NCBI GenBank assembly: GCA_903851415.1
Contig: CAINOE010000017.1
Location: 1-64,000 of the forward strand
DNA from: an uncultured Rhodopila sp.
GTDB taxonomy: Bacteria > Pseudomonadota > Alphaproteobacteria > Acetobacterales > Acetobacteraceae
Reading direction: 5' to 3'
DNA: 64,000 nucleotides
Position 1 is the stretch's first letter; every line of letters begins with the position of its first letter. The notes below the pieces were generated by a model. It saw nothing but the letters and a program-made list of their open reading frames with translations, had not been told where the DNA came from and did no database searches. Shown here in pieces: positions 1 to 8,056 of this stretch. Both the position numbers and the translations under genes were made by a program.

Positions 1-146
1 GAAAGGCGGCGGACGCTGCCACCCCGTCATGGCCCGGCTTGTCCGGGCCACCTATACCAGCACCCTGCCGCGATAGGTGGCCCGGACAAGCCGGGCCATG
101 ACGAATAGGGTCATCGCAACGATTCCAGTCAGCCTGAAAATCCTCT
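1..146. repeat. Palindromic MITE-like element, left end cut by window
   Basis: A near-identical second copy lies at 28320-28486. The core is a long hairpin built on GGCCCGGCTTGTCCGGGCC and its complement, around a loop of about 30 bp. The right end carries TTCCAGTCAGCCTGAA, the inverse of the left terminus seen in the complete copy. The first roughly 22 bp of the element fall outside the window. It has no coding capacity, so any movement would need a transposase supplied in trans. It sits directly upstream of the small surface-associated gene. Confidence 0.8.
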
Positions 147-275
147 AGCAGGATGGACGGAATGCTGCACGCGCAAAAAAATCCCACATCGCTGTTCCAT
201 CCCGATCACGGAATCGCTATTGATAAACCAGCGAGACAATGTGCTGCCGGCCCGATCCGCCATCGAGGAGTTGCC

Positions 276-671
276 GTGAAATATCTCCCGCCTTTTGAAT
301 TGATCCGCCGTTCTGTCGAACTCTCGACGGTGCGGGGAGAGCTGCATGTGTCTATATCATACGAAGATTTCATCAAGCTTCTGAAAACCGTGTTCCGTGG
401 CGTAGACGTGGATGAGCCTTGGTATGCGCGCACCTATGAAGATATCGGTGCTGCCATAGAGCAGGGGGTCGTCAGGTCTGCCAGGCAGCACTTTTTCGAT
501 GACGGATACTTCGAAGGACGCCTGCCGTTTCCCATCGTGGTCGATGAGCGATGGTACCTGAAGCAAAATCCGGATGTGGCGGAAAGTATCCGCACCGGCA
601 CCGTTGTTTCCGCGCAAGAGCATTTTGACAAGGACGGCTACAGCGAGGGGCGGCTGCCGTTCGACTTGTGA
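276..671 (+). CDS. Small protein with two WY...EGRLPF repeats
   Basis: The 131-residue product is made mainly of two tandem units. Each runs from an acidic residue plus WY, through a D-V/I-stretch and an S-A-x-x-H-F motif, to D-G-Y-x-E-G-R-L-P-F. This repeat type is familiar beside or within bacterial polysaccharide glycosyltransferases, but I know of no assigned biochemical role. GTG at 276 was chosen because GAGGAG lies five bases upstream; an ATG at 153 and a GTG at 348 (GGGGAG upstream) are alternatives. No signal peptide or membrane segment is visible. The giant glycosyltransferase follows, so a scaffold or accessory role in glycan synthesis is plausible but inferred. Confidence 0.6.
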   Translation: MKYLPPFELIRRSVELSTVRGELHVSISYEDFIKLLKTVFRGVDVDEPWYARTYEDIGAAIEQGVVRSARQHFFDDGYFEGRLPFPIVVDERWYLKQNPDVAESIRTGTVVSAQEHFDKDGYSEGRLPFDL

Positions 672-776
672 TCCGGGCGGTGCGCCCGGCTGCCGGCCGC
701 CCTGTCAGCCGGTGCGGGGTGGCCTTCGGTCCGGTGAGTGCCGGGCGGGAGAGCAAATGTTGGGACATTCGACCGA

Positions 777-3700
777 ATGCGCAATAACGTAGCCGCCCCC
801 GGGCCGGTATCGCCCGCAGCGCCGGCACAGGACGGCGATGGGTCGATGTCCGATTCCGGTGCCGAGGCAGCGGTGGAAGGCGGTCTACCGGTCAGCGCCG
901 CACCCGAGGCGGGAGAGGAACCCGACGAATTCGTCCTGATTGAACTCGATCCCGGGTTGTCCGGCGGTTTCGTCCGGAATCGCTTCGACATCGCGATCTC
1001 CGGCCGGGTCTCCAGCGACGTGCCGCTCGTCGAGACACGGCTTCAGATCGGCGACTGGGTGACCAGCGCCGCCTACTACGGCCAACCGGAACGGCCGGGC
1101 GGCGCTGCTCCGTCCGGCCGTTCGGAAGTCCGCCCGCGCGCCTTCCGCTTCAACCTGCCGCACCAGCCGCAGGGCTCGGTGGAACGCTTCGCTTTTGACG
1201 TGATAACGCGCACCACGAGCGGGCTGGAATATGCCCAGCAGTTCAAGGTCGATCTGGATCCGGCCGCGGAACCGCCGGTTTCGCTGGTATCGGGTCCGTG
1301 CGGCTCTGACGGGATAATCTATCGCCCCTACGTGATCATTTACGTCGAACGCGGCACGATCGATCCCGATGGGGTGTTGCTGGTGCAGGGTTGGGCGATC
1401 GCCCTGACTTCGATTTCAACGGTTCAGGTGTTCGCGGGCACCGAGCGCGTCGGTGAGGCCACGCTCGGGGGCGAACGCGAAGACGTTGCAGCGGCCTTCT
1501 TCGGCTATCCCAACGCCGGCCAGTCAGGCTTTTCCCTGAGTCTCCGGTTGGATGAAATCTACCAGCAAGCCGAAACCATCCGGGTGCAGGTCGTGTGTTC
1601 GAACGGGTTTGGCCACGACGAGACCATCCCGGTCGAACGGTTGCCCCGGCGTCAGGCGTCCCGGGCGGAGGAGCCGGGGCGGACGATCGTGCCCCCCGAT
1701 AGCGCGCAGAGCGCCTTTTCGGTGTTCAACCAAAGGCCTTCCTACAAGTTGTCGGCCGGGCTGAGGATCGATCCTCAATACGCGGCCGTGCCGCCGCCGG
1801 AGCCGGAGCCGGGCGCAGTGCCGTTCATCGGCCTGTCATCCGTCCTGCCCCTCGCGGAACGGGTTTCCAGCCTCGCCGCGGAGGCGGCGGCCGGCAAGAT
1901 CGAAATGTATTGCGACGAAGCCCAACTGACGGGCGATGGCGTGCTGTCGTTGAACGGCTGGGCGGTTTGCAAGGCCGGCATCGCCCGGGTGCGCGTGCTG
2001 CTGGACGGCGAGGAGGTTGGCCTCGCCGAGTATGGCCATCAGCGTCCGGATGTCGGCCGGATATTCAGTACCATTCCGATGGCGCATCTGTCTGGCTTCC
2101 GGTTCGATCGGAAAGTGCGCGATGATGTCTCGGGCCAATACACGGTCCGCGTCATCGTGTGCAATGAGCGGAACGAACAGTCGCAGAAGGACCTGACTGT
2201 CGTTGCGGCGCCTTTGCTGGACAGCGTGCCGTTTGACTTGCGCGGGCTCACCGAGCGGTCGGCGGCGGAGGCCGCCGCCGAATCCACGCCCGAACAAGCC
2301 GCGGAATTCCGCTTTGAACTTGACTCGCCCGTCGTGACCAATGGCGCGGCAGCCGCGCCGGTCACCGGGCGGCTGACGATCGACGGCTGGCTGCTGTCGC
2401 GCTCCGGCATCGCCAGGTTCGAGGTGTTCCTGAACGATCAGCGGCTGGGCGACGCGCTTTACGGCCTGGCCCGTCAGGACGTCGGAGCGGCGTTTCCGGA
2501 ATGGCCGAACGCGCTGCGCGCGGGCTACGCGTTCCACTGCCCGCCGCGCAGCCTTAAGGACGGCGAGCATAGGATCAAGCTGCGGATTGTCTCCAACAGC
2601 GGGCAGGAGTTGATCCGTGATTTCCGGATCGCAGTGAAGAAGCCCGACGACCAGCAGGACATGACCGGTATTCGCCGGCGCGTTCCGCGGGTCGAAGCGG
2701 ATATGATGTTGGCGCTGTTGGCGGACATGGAGTACCGGCCATGCTGCCGGTTCATCCTGCGGCAGGACCCGGTGGTCGATCCCGCGCGTCTGGAAGCCAC
2801 CTTCAATGCGTTGCGTACGCAGGCCTACGCGGATTGGACCGTCCTGGTCCTGGCGGACGACAATGAGACCGCGGCGGCCATGCGGGCGATCATCGGCGGT
2901 CAGCTTGCCCATCTGGCCGGCCGTTTCACGGTCATCAGTCCATCCGACCCGGATGCGTGGACCACCCCGCTCGCGCGGGCGGAAGACGGCAGAAACATGC
3001 TGCACGCGTTGCTGCTGCCCGGCGATGAGCCGGCGGCGGATGCTTTGCTCGAACTCGCGGTTGCCGGAGCAAAGAACCCGCAGGCCGATCTGGTGTATAG
3101 TGACGAGGTTCGGCCAAGTCCGGTGAGCAATGAGAGGGAATCATTCTTCAAGCCGGATTTTTCCCCGGATCTGCTGCTGTCCACCAACTACATCGGACGC
3201 CTTTGGGTCGCGGCATCCTCGCTGCTGGCGCGGACCGGCGTCACGCCCGCGTCCCTGGCCGCGCGCGGCGAGTATGACCTCGTGCTGCGATGCACCGAAC
3301 TGGCGGCTTGCGTCCACCACGTTCCCAGGCTGCTGTGTCAGCGCGGCGCGTTGAACCCTGACACGCCCGGGCAGGAGCGCTCGGCGCTTCAGCACGCGCT
3401 GGAGCGCCGCGGCATCGCCGCCGAGGTGATCCCGACCCCGATCCATGGCACATGGCGGGTCCGGCGGGAGATCGCGTCGAAGGGCAAGGTGTCGATCATC
3501 ATCCCGACCTGCGCGGCCAACGGCTACATCGGCACCATCATTTCGACGCTGCGGACGAAAACCGCCTACCGCAACTTCGAGATCATCGTCATCGATAATA
3601 TTCCGGATGCGGACGTCAGATGGAAGGCATGGCTGCCGGAGAACGCCGACAAGATCGTCGATATCCCGGGGACCTTCAACTGGTCGATTTTCAACAACCG

Positions 3701-5429
3701 CGCCACCGAGCAGGCCGAGGGCGATTACTTTTTGTTTCTTAACGATGACATGGAAATCACTCACGAAGACTGGCTCGACGCACTCGTGGAGCATGTGCAA
3801 CGTCCCGAGGTCGGCCTCGCCGGGCCGCAACTGCTCTACCGCGACGGCACCGTCCAGCACGCCGGCATGTTCCTTGCGAATAACGGCATTGGCCGCCACG
3901 CCTTCCGTTTTGCTGCCGGCGACGACCCGTGCTATTTCGGACTCAATCTGACGCAGCGCGACGTCATCGCCGTCACCGGCGCCTGCATGCTGGTGCGGCG
4001 GGAGGTGTTCGAGCGGCTCGGCGGCTTCGACGAGGCGCACCAGATCACCAACAACGACCTCGATTTCTGCCTGCGGGTGCACCGCGCCGGCCTGCTGACC
4101 GTGTTCACCCCGTACGCCTCGCTCATTCACTATGAGCTTGCCAGCCGGGCGGGCATGAAGGACGTGTTCGACCAGACGCAGTTCGACGCGTCATGGAAGA
4201 CAAGGTTCGCGGCGGGCGACCCTTACTTCAATCCGCGCCTGTCGCGTCATGCCGACGATTACCGGCCCGACGACGAACCGGTCCAGCGGGTCGCCTGCGG
4301 CGCGCCGCTGTTCCACACCGAGGAGATCCAGCGTATCCTGGTCGTCAAGCTGGACCATATCGGCGATTTCGTCACCGCGCTGCCGGCGATGCGCCGGCTG
4401 AAGAAGCTGTTTCCGCATGCCCATCTGACGGTGCTCGCCGGGCCGGCCTCCCGCGCGTTCATCGCCCTGGAGCCGTCCATCGACGAGTTCATTCCATTCG
4501 CGTTTTTCCATGCCCGCTCGCAGCTCGGCGAACGCGAACTGAACGCAGATGACTATCAGGAACTGGCGCAGCAGCTCCGGCCGCATCGCTTCGACCTGGC
4601 GGTCGATCTGCGCAAGCATCCGTCGACCCGCGACGTGCTGAAATATACCGGCGCCCGCTTCCTCGCCGGCTTCGACCATCTCGGCCAATACCCGAACCTG
4701 GATATCGCGCTTGACTGGGATGGCGACCGCACCCTGCAGCCCAAGCGCAGCCATGTCGTCGATGATCTTATCGGCCTGGTCGACGCCATCGCCCACGCCA
4801 CCGAAAACGACCGCGCGATCATCCATCCCGCGCCCGCGCCGATGCCTTTGCGGGACATGCCGGACGAGGTCGCGGCGCTGTTCGTCAGGCCGGTCGTCGC
4901 CATTCACGCCGGCGCCGGCAACATCACGAAGCAGTGGCCAACCCGGCATTTCTCCGCGCTGATCGACCTGCTGATCGAGCGGCACGATGTCAACATCCTG
5001 CTCATCGGCGGCCCGGATGAGGTCGGCATCGTCGACACGCTGCTGGAGGCGGGGCTGTATCCCGACCGCATGGCGACCATGGCCGGCAGGACCAAACTGG
5101 CGGACCTGCCGCGCCTGCTGATGAACTGCGTGCTGTATATCGGCAACGACAGCGGGCCCAAGCACATCGCCGGCGCGATCGGGATCGCCACCATCGGCAT
5201 CCATTCCGGCGTCGTCGATCCCGTCGAATGGGGACCCATCGGCGTGAATGCCGTGGCGCTGCGGCGCAACATGACCTGCAGCCCGTGCTATCTGGCGAAC
5301 GCCGAGGATTGCCCGCGGGCCCTGGCGTGTTTACGTTTCCTGGAGCCTAACTTGGTCTACGAAGAAGCGGATCTGATGTTGATATCGGCGAAAGCGATGG
5401 TTGACGCAGCCAACCCCTCAGATGGATGA
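777..5429 (+). CDS. Giant GT2-GT9 glycosyltransferase fusion with N-terminal beta-domain repeats
   Basis: About 1550 residues. The first 640 hold roughly four related beta-sandwich units recognisable by G-W-[AL] / F-x-G-x-x-x-G / D-V-x-x-x-F signatures. A family 2 glycosyltransferase follows (about residues 650-1180), with VSIIIPT near its start, the DXD-like NDDMEI, and an FNWSIFNN stretch typical of rhamnosyltransferase-like GT2 enzymes. The last 370 residues are a GT9 heptosyltransferase-like domain: KLDHIGDF, AGAGNITKQWP and GNDSGPKHIAGA, ending in a Cys-containing tail typical of GT9. It probably builds a cell-surface glycan in the cytosol. The start is uncertain: GTG 738 and ATG 846 are also possible and no strong Shine-Dalgarno is present. 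It overlaps the next gene by 8 bp. Confidence 0.85.
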   Translation: MRNNVAAPGPVSPAAPAQDGDGSMSDSGAEAAVEGGLPVSAAPEAGEEPDEFVLIELDPGLSGGFVRNRFDIAISGRVSSDVPLVETRLQIGDWVTSAAYYGQPERPGGAAPSGRSEVRPRAFRFNLPHQPQGSVERFAFDVITRTTSGLEYAQQFKVDLDPAAEPPVSLVSGPCGSDGIIYRPYVIIYVERGTIDPDGVLLVQGWAIALTSISTVQVFAGTERVGEATLGGEREDVAAAFFGYPNAGQSGFSLSLRLDEIYQQAETIRVQVVCSNGFGHDETIPVERLPRRQASRAEEPGRTIVPPDSAQSAFSVFNQRPSYKLSAGLRIDPQYAAVPPPEPEPGAVPFIGLSSVLPLAERVSSLAAEAAAGKIEMYCDEAQLTGDGVLSLNGWAVCKAGIARVRVLLDGEEVGLAEYGHQRPDVGRIFSTIPMAHLSGFRFDRKVRDDVSGQYTVRVIVCNERNEQSQKDLTVVAAPLLDSVPFDLRGLTERSAAEAAAESTPEQAAEFRFELDSPVVTNGAAAAPVTGRLTIDGWLLSRSGIARFEVFLNDQRLGDALYGLARQDVGAAFPEWPNALRAGYAFHCPPRSLKDGEHRIKLRIVSNSGQELIRDFRIAVKKPDDQQDMTGIRRRVPRVEADMMLALLADMEYRPCCRFILRQDPVVDPARLEATFNALRTQAYADWTVLVLADDNETAAAMRAIIGGQLAHLAGRFTVISPSDPDAWTTPLARAEDGRNMLHALLLPGDEPAADALLELAVAGAKNPQADLVYSDEVRPSPVSNERESFFKPDFSPDLLLSTNYIGRLWVAASSLLARTGVTPASLAARGEYDLVLRCTELAACVHHVPRLLCQRGALNPDTPGQERSALQHALERRGIAAEVIPTPIHGTWRVRREIASKGKVSIIIPTCAANGYIGTIISTLRTKTAYRNFEIIVIDNIPDADVRWKAWLPENADKIVDIPGTFNWSIFNNRATEQAEGDYFLFLNDDMEITHEDWLDALVEHVQRPEVGLAGPQLLYRDGTVQHAGMFLANNGIGRHAFRFAAGDDPCYFGLNLTQRDVIAVTGACMLVRREVFERLGGFDEAHQITNNDLDFCLRVHRAGLLTVFTPYASLIHYELASRAGMKDVFDQTQFDASWKTRFAAGDPYFNPRLSRHADDYRPDDEPVQRVACGAPLFHTEEIQRILVVKLDHIGDFVTALPAMRRLKKLFPHAHLTVLAGPASRAFIALEPSIDEFIPFAFFHARSQLGERELNADDYQELAQQLRPHRFDLAVDLRKHPSTRDVLKYTGARFLAGFDHLGQYPNLDIALDWDGDRTLQPKRSHVVDDLIGLVDAIAHATENDRAIIHPAPAPMPLRDMPDEVAALFVRPVVAIHAGAGNITKQWPTRHFSALIDLLIERHDVNILLIGGPDEVGIVDTLLEAGLYPDRMATMAGRTKLADLPRLLMNCVLYIGNDSGPKHIAGAIGIATIGIHSGVVDPVEWGPIGVNAVALRRNMTCSPCYLANAEDCPRALACLRFLEPNLVYEEADLMLISAKAMVDAANPSDG

Positions 5430-6201
5430 CCCCGTCCTGCTTGATCTCGCGACGGCGCTGGCGGAGCGCGCGGCGGCGGAAATCCTGGCGATCCGGGAAC
5501 GCGGGTTCCGCATCGAGCGCAAAGCCGACGACTCCGTCGTGACCGAAGCCGACAAGGCGGCCGAGAGGATCATCCTCAATGGTCTGCGCGGCGCGCTTGC
5601 GGGCTGCACGGTCGTCGCCGAGGAAGAGGCTGCGTCCGGGGTCGTGTTCGGCGCCCGGCCCGAGTTCTGGCTGGTCGATCCGCTCGACGGGACGCGGGAA
5701 TTCAGCGGCGGCGGCGACGACTTCACCGTGAATATCGGTCTGGTGCGCGACCGCGCGCCGGTTCTGGGTGTTGTCGCCGTGCCGGGCACCGGCGAAATCT
5801 TCGGCGGGATCGCCGGAGCCGGTGCCTGGCGTCAACAGAACGGGCTGCGCTCGCCCATACGGGCGCGGCCTTGTCCGCCCGAGGGCCTAACCGTCGTTGC
5901 CAGCCGGCGCCACGGCGACCCGGCCCGCTTGCAGGAGTTCGTCGCGGGCCGAACGGTCGCAAGGCTGGTCAATTTCGGCTCGAGCCTGAAGTTCTGCCGG
6001 ATCGCGGAGGGGGAGGCCGATTTGTATCCACGGTTCGGACGCACGATGGAGTGGGACACCTGTGCGCCGCATGCGGTGGTCGTGGCGGCGGGCGGGTCGG
6101 TTGAGACGCTGGACGGACGGCCGCTTCTCTATGGGAAGCCCGGGTGGGAGAATCCTCATTTCGTCTGCCAAGGGGTGCGGTCAGGTGCGTGGTCCTTGTG
6201 A
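5422..6201 (+). CDS. cysQ: CysQ-like 3'(2'),5'-bisphosphate nucleotidase (inositol monophosphatase fold)
   Basis: The inositol-monophosphatase signature is intact: a GE/EE-type acidic pair in VVAEEEAA, then the metal site WLVDPLDGTREF, and a C-terminal EWDTCAPHAVVVAAGG. The D-P-L-D-G-T-R-E-F form, with E-F after the threonine, is typical of CysQ, which removes the 3'-phosphate of PAP formed during sulfation or sulfate assimilation. The length of 259 residues is normal. ATG 5422 overlaps the end of the glycosyltransferase gene, suggesting co-transcription; a TTG at 5401 would add seven residues. PAP disposal next to a glycan gene could indicate sulfated polysaccharide, but no sulfotransferase is seen nearby. 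Confidence 0.85.
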   Translation: MDDPVLLDLATALAERAAAEILAIRERGFRIERKADDSVVTEADKAAERIILNGLRGALAGCTVVAEEEAASGVVFGARPEFWLVDPLDGTREFSGGGDDFTVNIGLVRDRAPVLGVVAVPGTGEIFGGIAGAGAWRQQNGLRSPIRARPCPPEGLTVVASRRHGDPARLQEFVAGRTVARLVNFGSSLKFCRIAEGEADLYPRFGRTMEWDTCAPHAVVVAAGGSVETLDGRPLLYGKPGWENPHFVCQGVRSGAWSL

Positions 6202-6263
6202 CCAGGCGGACGTTTCGGCCTACATTGGCATGACGAACCCGCTGACAGACGAGTCGCTCAACC

Positions 6264-6686
6264 ATGTTGCATCTGACCAAGCTCGCCGTCGGGGTGCGCG
6301 ACACCGACCATCTGCGCCAATTGCAGGCGGCGCGCGGCCAGGACGATCCACCGTTGCGGCACCGCACCCGCGCCACCCCCCGCCGCCGCGCGGAGGTGCT
6401 CGATGGCGGCTCGATGTATTGGGTCATTGCCGGCTCCATGCTCGCCCGCCAGCGCATCCTCGACATTGTCGAGGACCGGCATGACGACCGGACCGCCTGC
6501 GCCGGCCTCGTACTCGACCCCGAAATTGTTCCGCTGATCGGCCGGCCGGTCAGGCCGTTCCAGGGCTGGCGCTACCTCGATCCGGCGGCCGCGCCAGCCG
6601 ATATGCCGGCGATGGGCGCCGTTGCGGGGATCGACAGCCTGCCGGCGGCGCTGCGCATGGAACTGCGCGCGCTATGCCTGCTCTGA
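6264..6686 (+). CDS. DUF1489 family protein
   Basis: The 140-residue product starts MLHLTKLAVGV and has the family's conserved central block GSMYWVIAG, followed by R-Q-x-I-L-D and a C-terminal P-F-Q-G-W-R-Y-L. This is an alphaproteobacterial family of unknown function. There is no signal peptide or membrane segment. It lies 62 bp after cysQ and 100 bp before hpnE on the same strand. Confidence in the family is high; no function can be given. Confidence 0.85.
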   Translation: MLHLTKLAVGVRDTDHLRQLQAARGQDDPPLRHRTRATPRRRAEVLDGGSMYWVIAGSMLARQRILDIVEDRHDDRTACAGLVLDPEIVPLIGRPVRPFQGWRYLDPAAAPADMPAMGAVAGIDSLPAALRMELRALCLL

Positions 6687-6786
6687 TCCCCGATCGCGCC
6701 GCGAGCGGTCCGCCTCCGGTCGTCACGAGAATGCCACGGCCCGGCTTGTTGCGGCGGCCAGGGCGAACGGGCAGAAGACGTGCCGC

Positions 6787-8052
6787 ATGAGCAAGATTCA
6801 CGTCATCGGGGCCGGTTTGGCGGGACTCGCGGCCTCGCTCTCGCTGACGCGAGCCGATCGCGCGGTGGTCTTGCATGAGGCGGGTCCGGCCGCGGGTGGC
6901 CGTTGCCGCTCCTATCATGACAAGGAACTCGACCTCCGCATCGACAACGGCAACCACCTGTTGCTGTCCGGCAACAGAGCCGTTCGCGCCTATATTGCCG
7001 AGATCGGCGCCGCAGGCTGCTTCGATGTGTCCGATGAGGCGGTTTTTCCCTTCATCGACCTCAAGACCGGCGAACGCTGGGCCGTCCGTCCCAACAAGGG
7101 CCGCATTCCCTGGTGGGTGTTCAGCGCCGATCGGCGGGTGCCGGAAACGCGCCTGTCGGATTACTGGGCTCTGGCGCGAGTCGCCTGGTGCCGCGATGAT
7201 ACGCCGGTGGCGGAATGCATGCGGCGGGGAAAGCTGTTCTGGCGGTTGGTGGAACCCATCGCGGTGGCGGCCCTGAACACCTCGACACGGCACGGACTGG
7301 CTCGGTTGTTCGGCGCGGTGTTGCGCGAGTCGCTGATGAAGGGCGGCCGTGCGTGCCGGCCGATGCTGCCGAAGGAAGGGCTGTCGGAGGCGCTGATCGA
7401 TCCGGCCATCGCGACGCTGCGCCAGCGCGGCGCCGAGATCCGGCTCAATAGCCATATTGCTGAACTGGCGGTCGAAGGCGGCGCTGTGACGCGCCTGCGC
7501 GGTCCGGACGGTCCGATCGAGCTGGATCCCGCGGATGCCGTCGTGCTCGCCGTCCCCGCCCGCGTGGCGGCCGAGCTCCTGCCCGGGCTGGTCGTGCCGG
7601 ACGCGTTCGAGGCGATCCTGAACGTTCATTTCCGCCATCAGGCTGATCCCGAGGGGCCATTGGGCGAAAACGGCTTCATCGGCCTGATCTCGGGCACCGC
7701 CGAGTGGGTGTTCAGGAAGCCGGGCCATGTCTCGGTCACCATCAGCGCCGCGAATCAGATGGTGGACGAGTCCGCCCGGGATATTGCGAAGGAGGTGTGG
7801 CCGAACGTGGTGGACGCGCTGGGTCTGAAGCAGGCGGAGAAGGACGAGATGCCGCCCTATCGCGTGCTCAAGGAACGCCGTGCCACATTTGCCGCCACAG
7901 CCGAGCAAGATGCACGGCGGCCACAGCATCGGACGAATATCGCCGCCAACCTGGCCCTGGCGGGCGACTGGACCGCCACCGGGTTGCCCGCAACGATCGA
8001 GGGGGCCATAAGATCGGGCCGTTCCGCCGCGGAGGTTATTCTTTCAGTATGA
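6787..8052 (+). CDS. hpnE: Hydroxysqualene dehydroxylase HpnE
   Basis: A 421-residue FAD-dependent amine-oxidase-fold protein. The dinucleotide-binding motif IGAGLAGLAAS is at the N-terminus, followed by E-A-x-x-x-A-G-G-R-C-R-S and the C-terminal flavin motif GDWTATGLPATIEGA. In hopanoid producers HpnE reduces hydroxysqualene to squalene in the HpnC-HpnD-HpnE route. The squalene-hopene cyclase gene begins 4 bp after its stop, which strongly supports the assignment over generic phytoene desaturase. ATG 6787 places the Rossmann motif at the usual distance from the N-terminus. hpnC and hpnD are not adjacent upstream, where DUF1489 sits, so squalene synthesis from farnesyl diphosphate must be encoded elsewhere. 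Confidence 0.9.
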   Translation: MSKIHVIGAGLAGLAASLSLTRADRAVVLHEAGPAAGGRCRSYHDKELDLRIDNGNHLLLSGNRAVRAYIAEIGAAGCFDVSDEAVFPFIDLKTGERWAVRPNKGRIPWWVFSADRRVPETRLSDYWALARVAWCRDDTPVAECMRRGKLFWRLVEPIAVAALNTSTRHGLARLFGAVLRESLMKGGRACRPMLPKEGLSEALIDPAIATLRQRGAEIRLNSHIAELAVEGGAVTRLRGPDGPIELDPADAVVLAVPARVAAELLPGLVVPDAFEAILNVHFRHQADPEGPLGENGFIGLISGTAEWVFRKPGHVSVTISAANQMVDESARDIAKEVWPNVVDALGLKQAEKDEMPPYRVLKERRATFAATAEQDARRPQHRTNIAANLALAGDWTATGLPATIEGAIRSGRSAAEVILSV

Positions 8053-8056
8053 ACTT

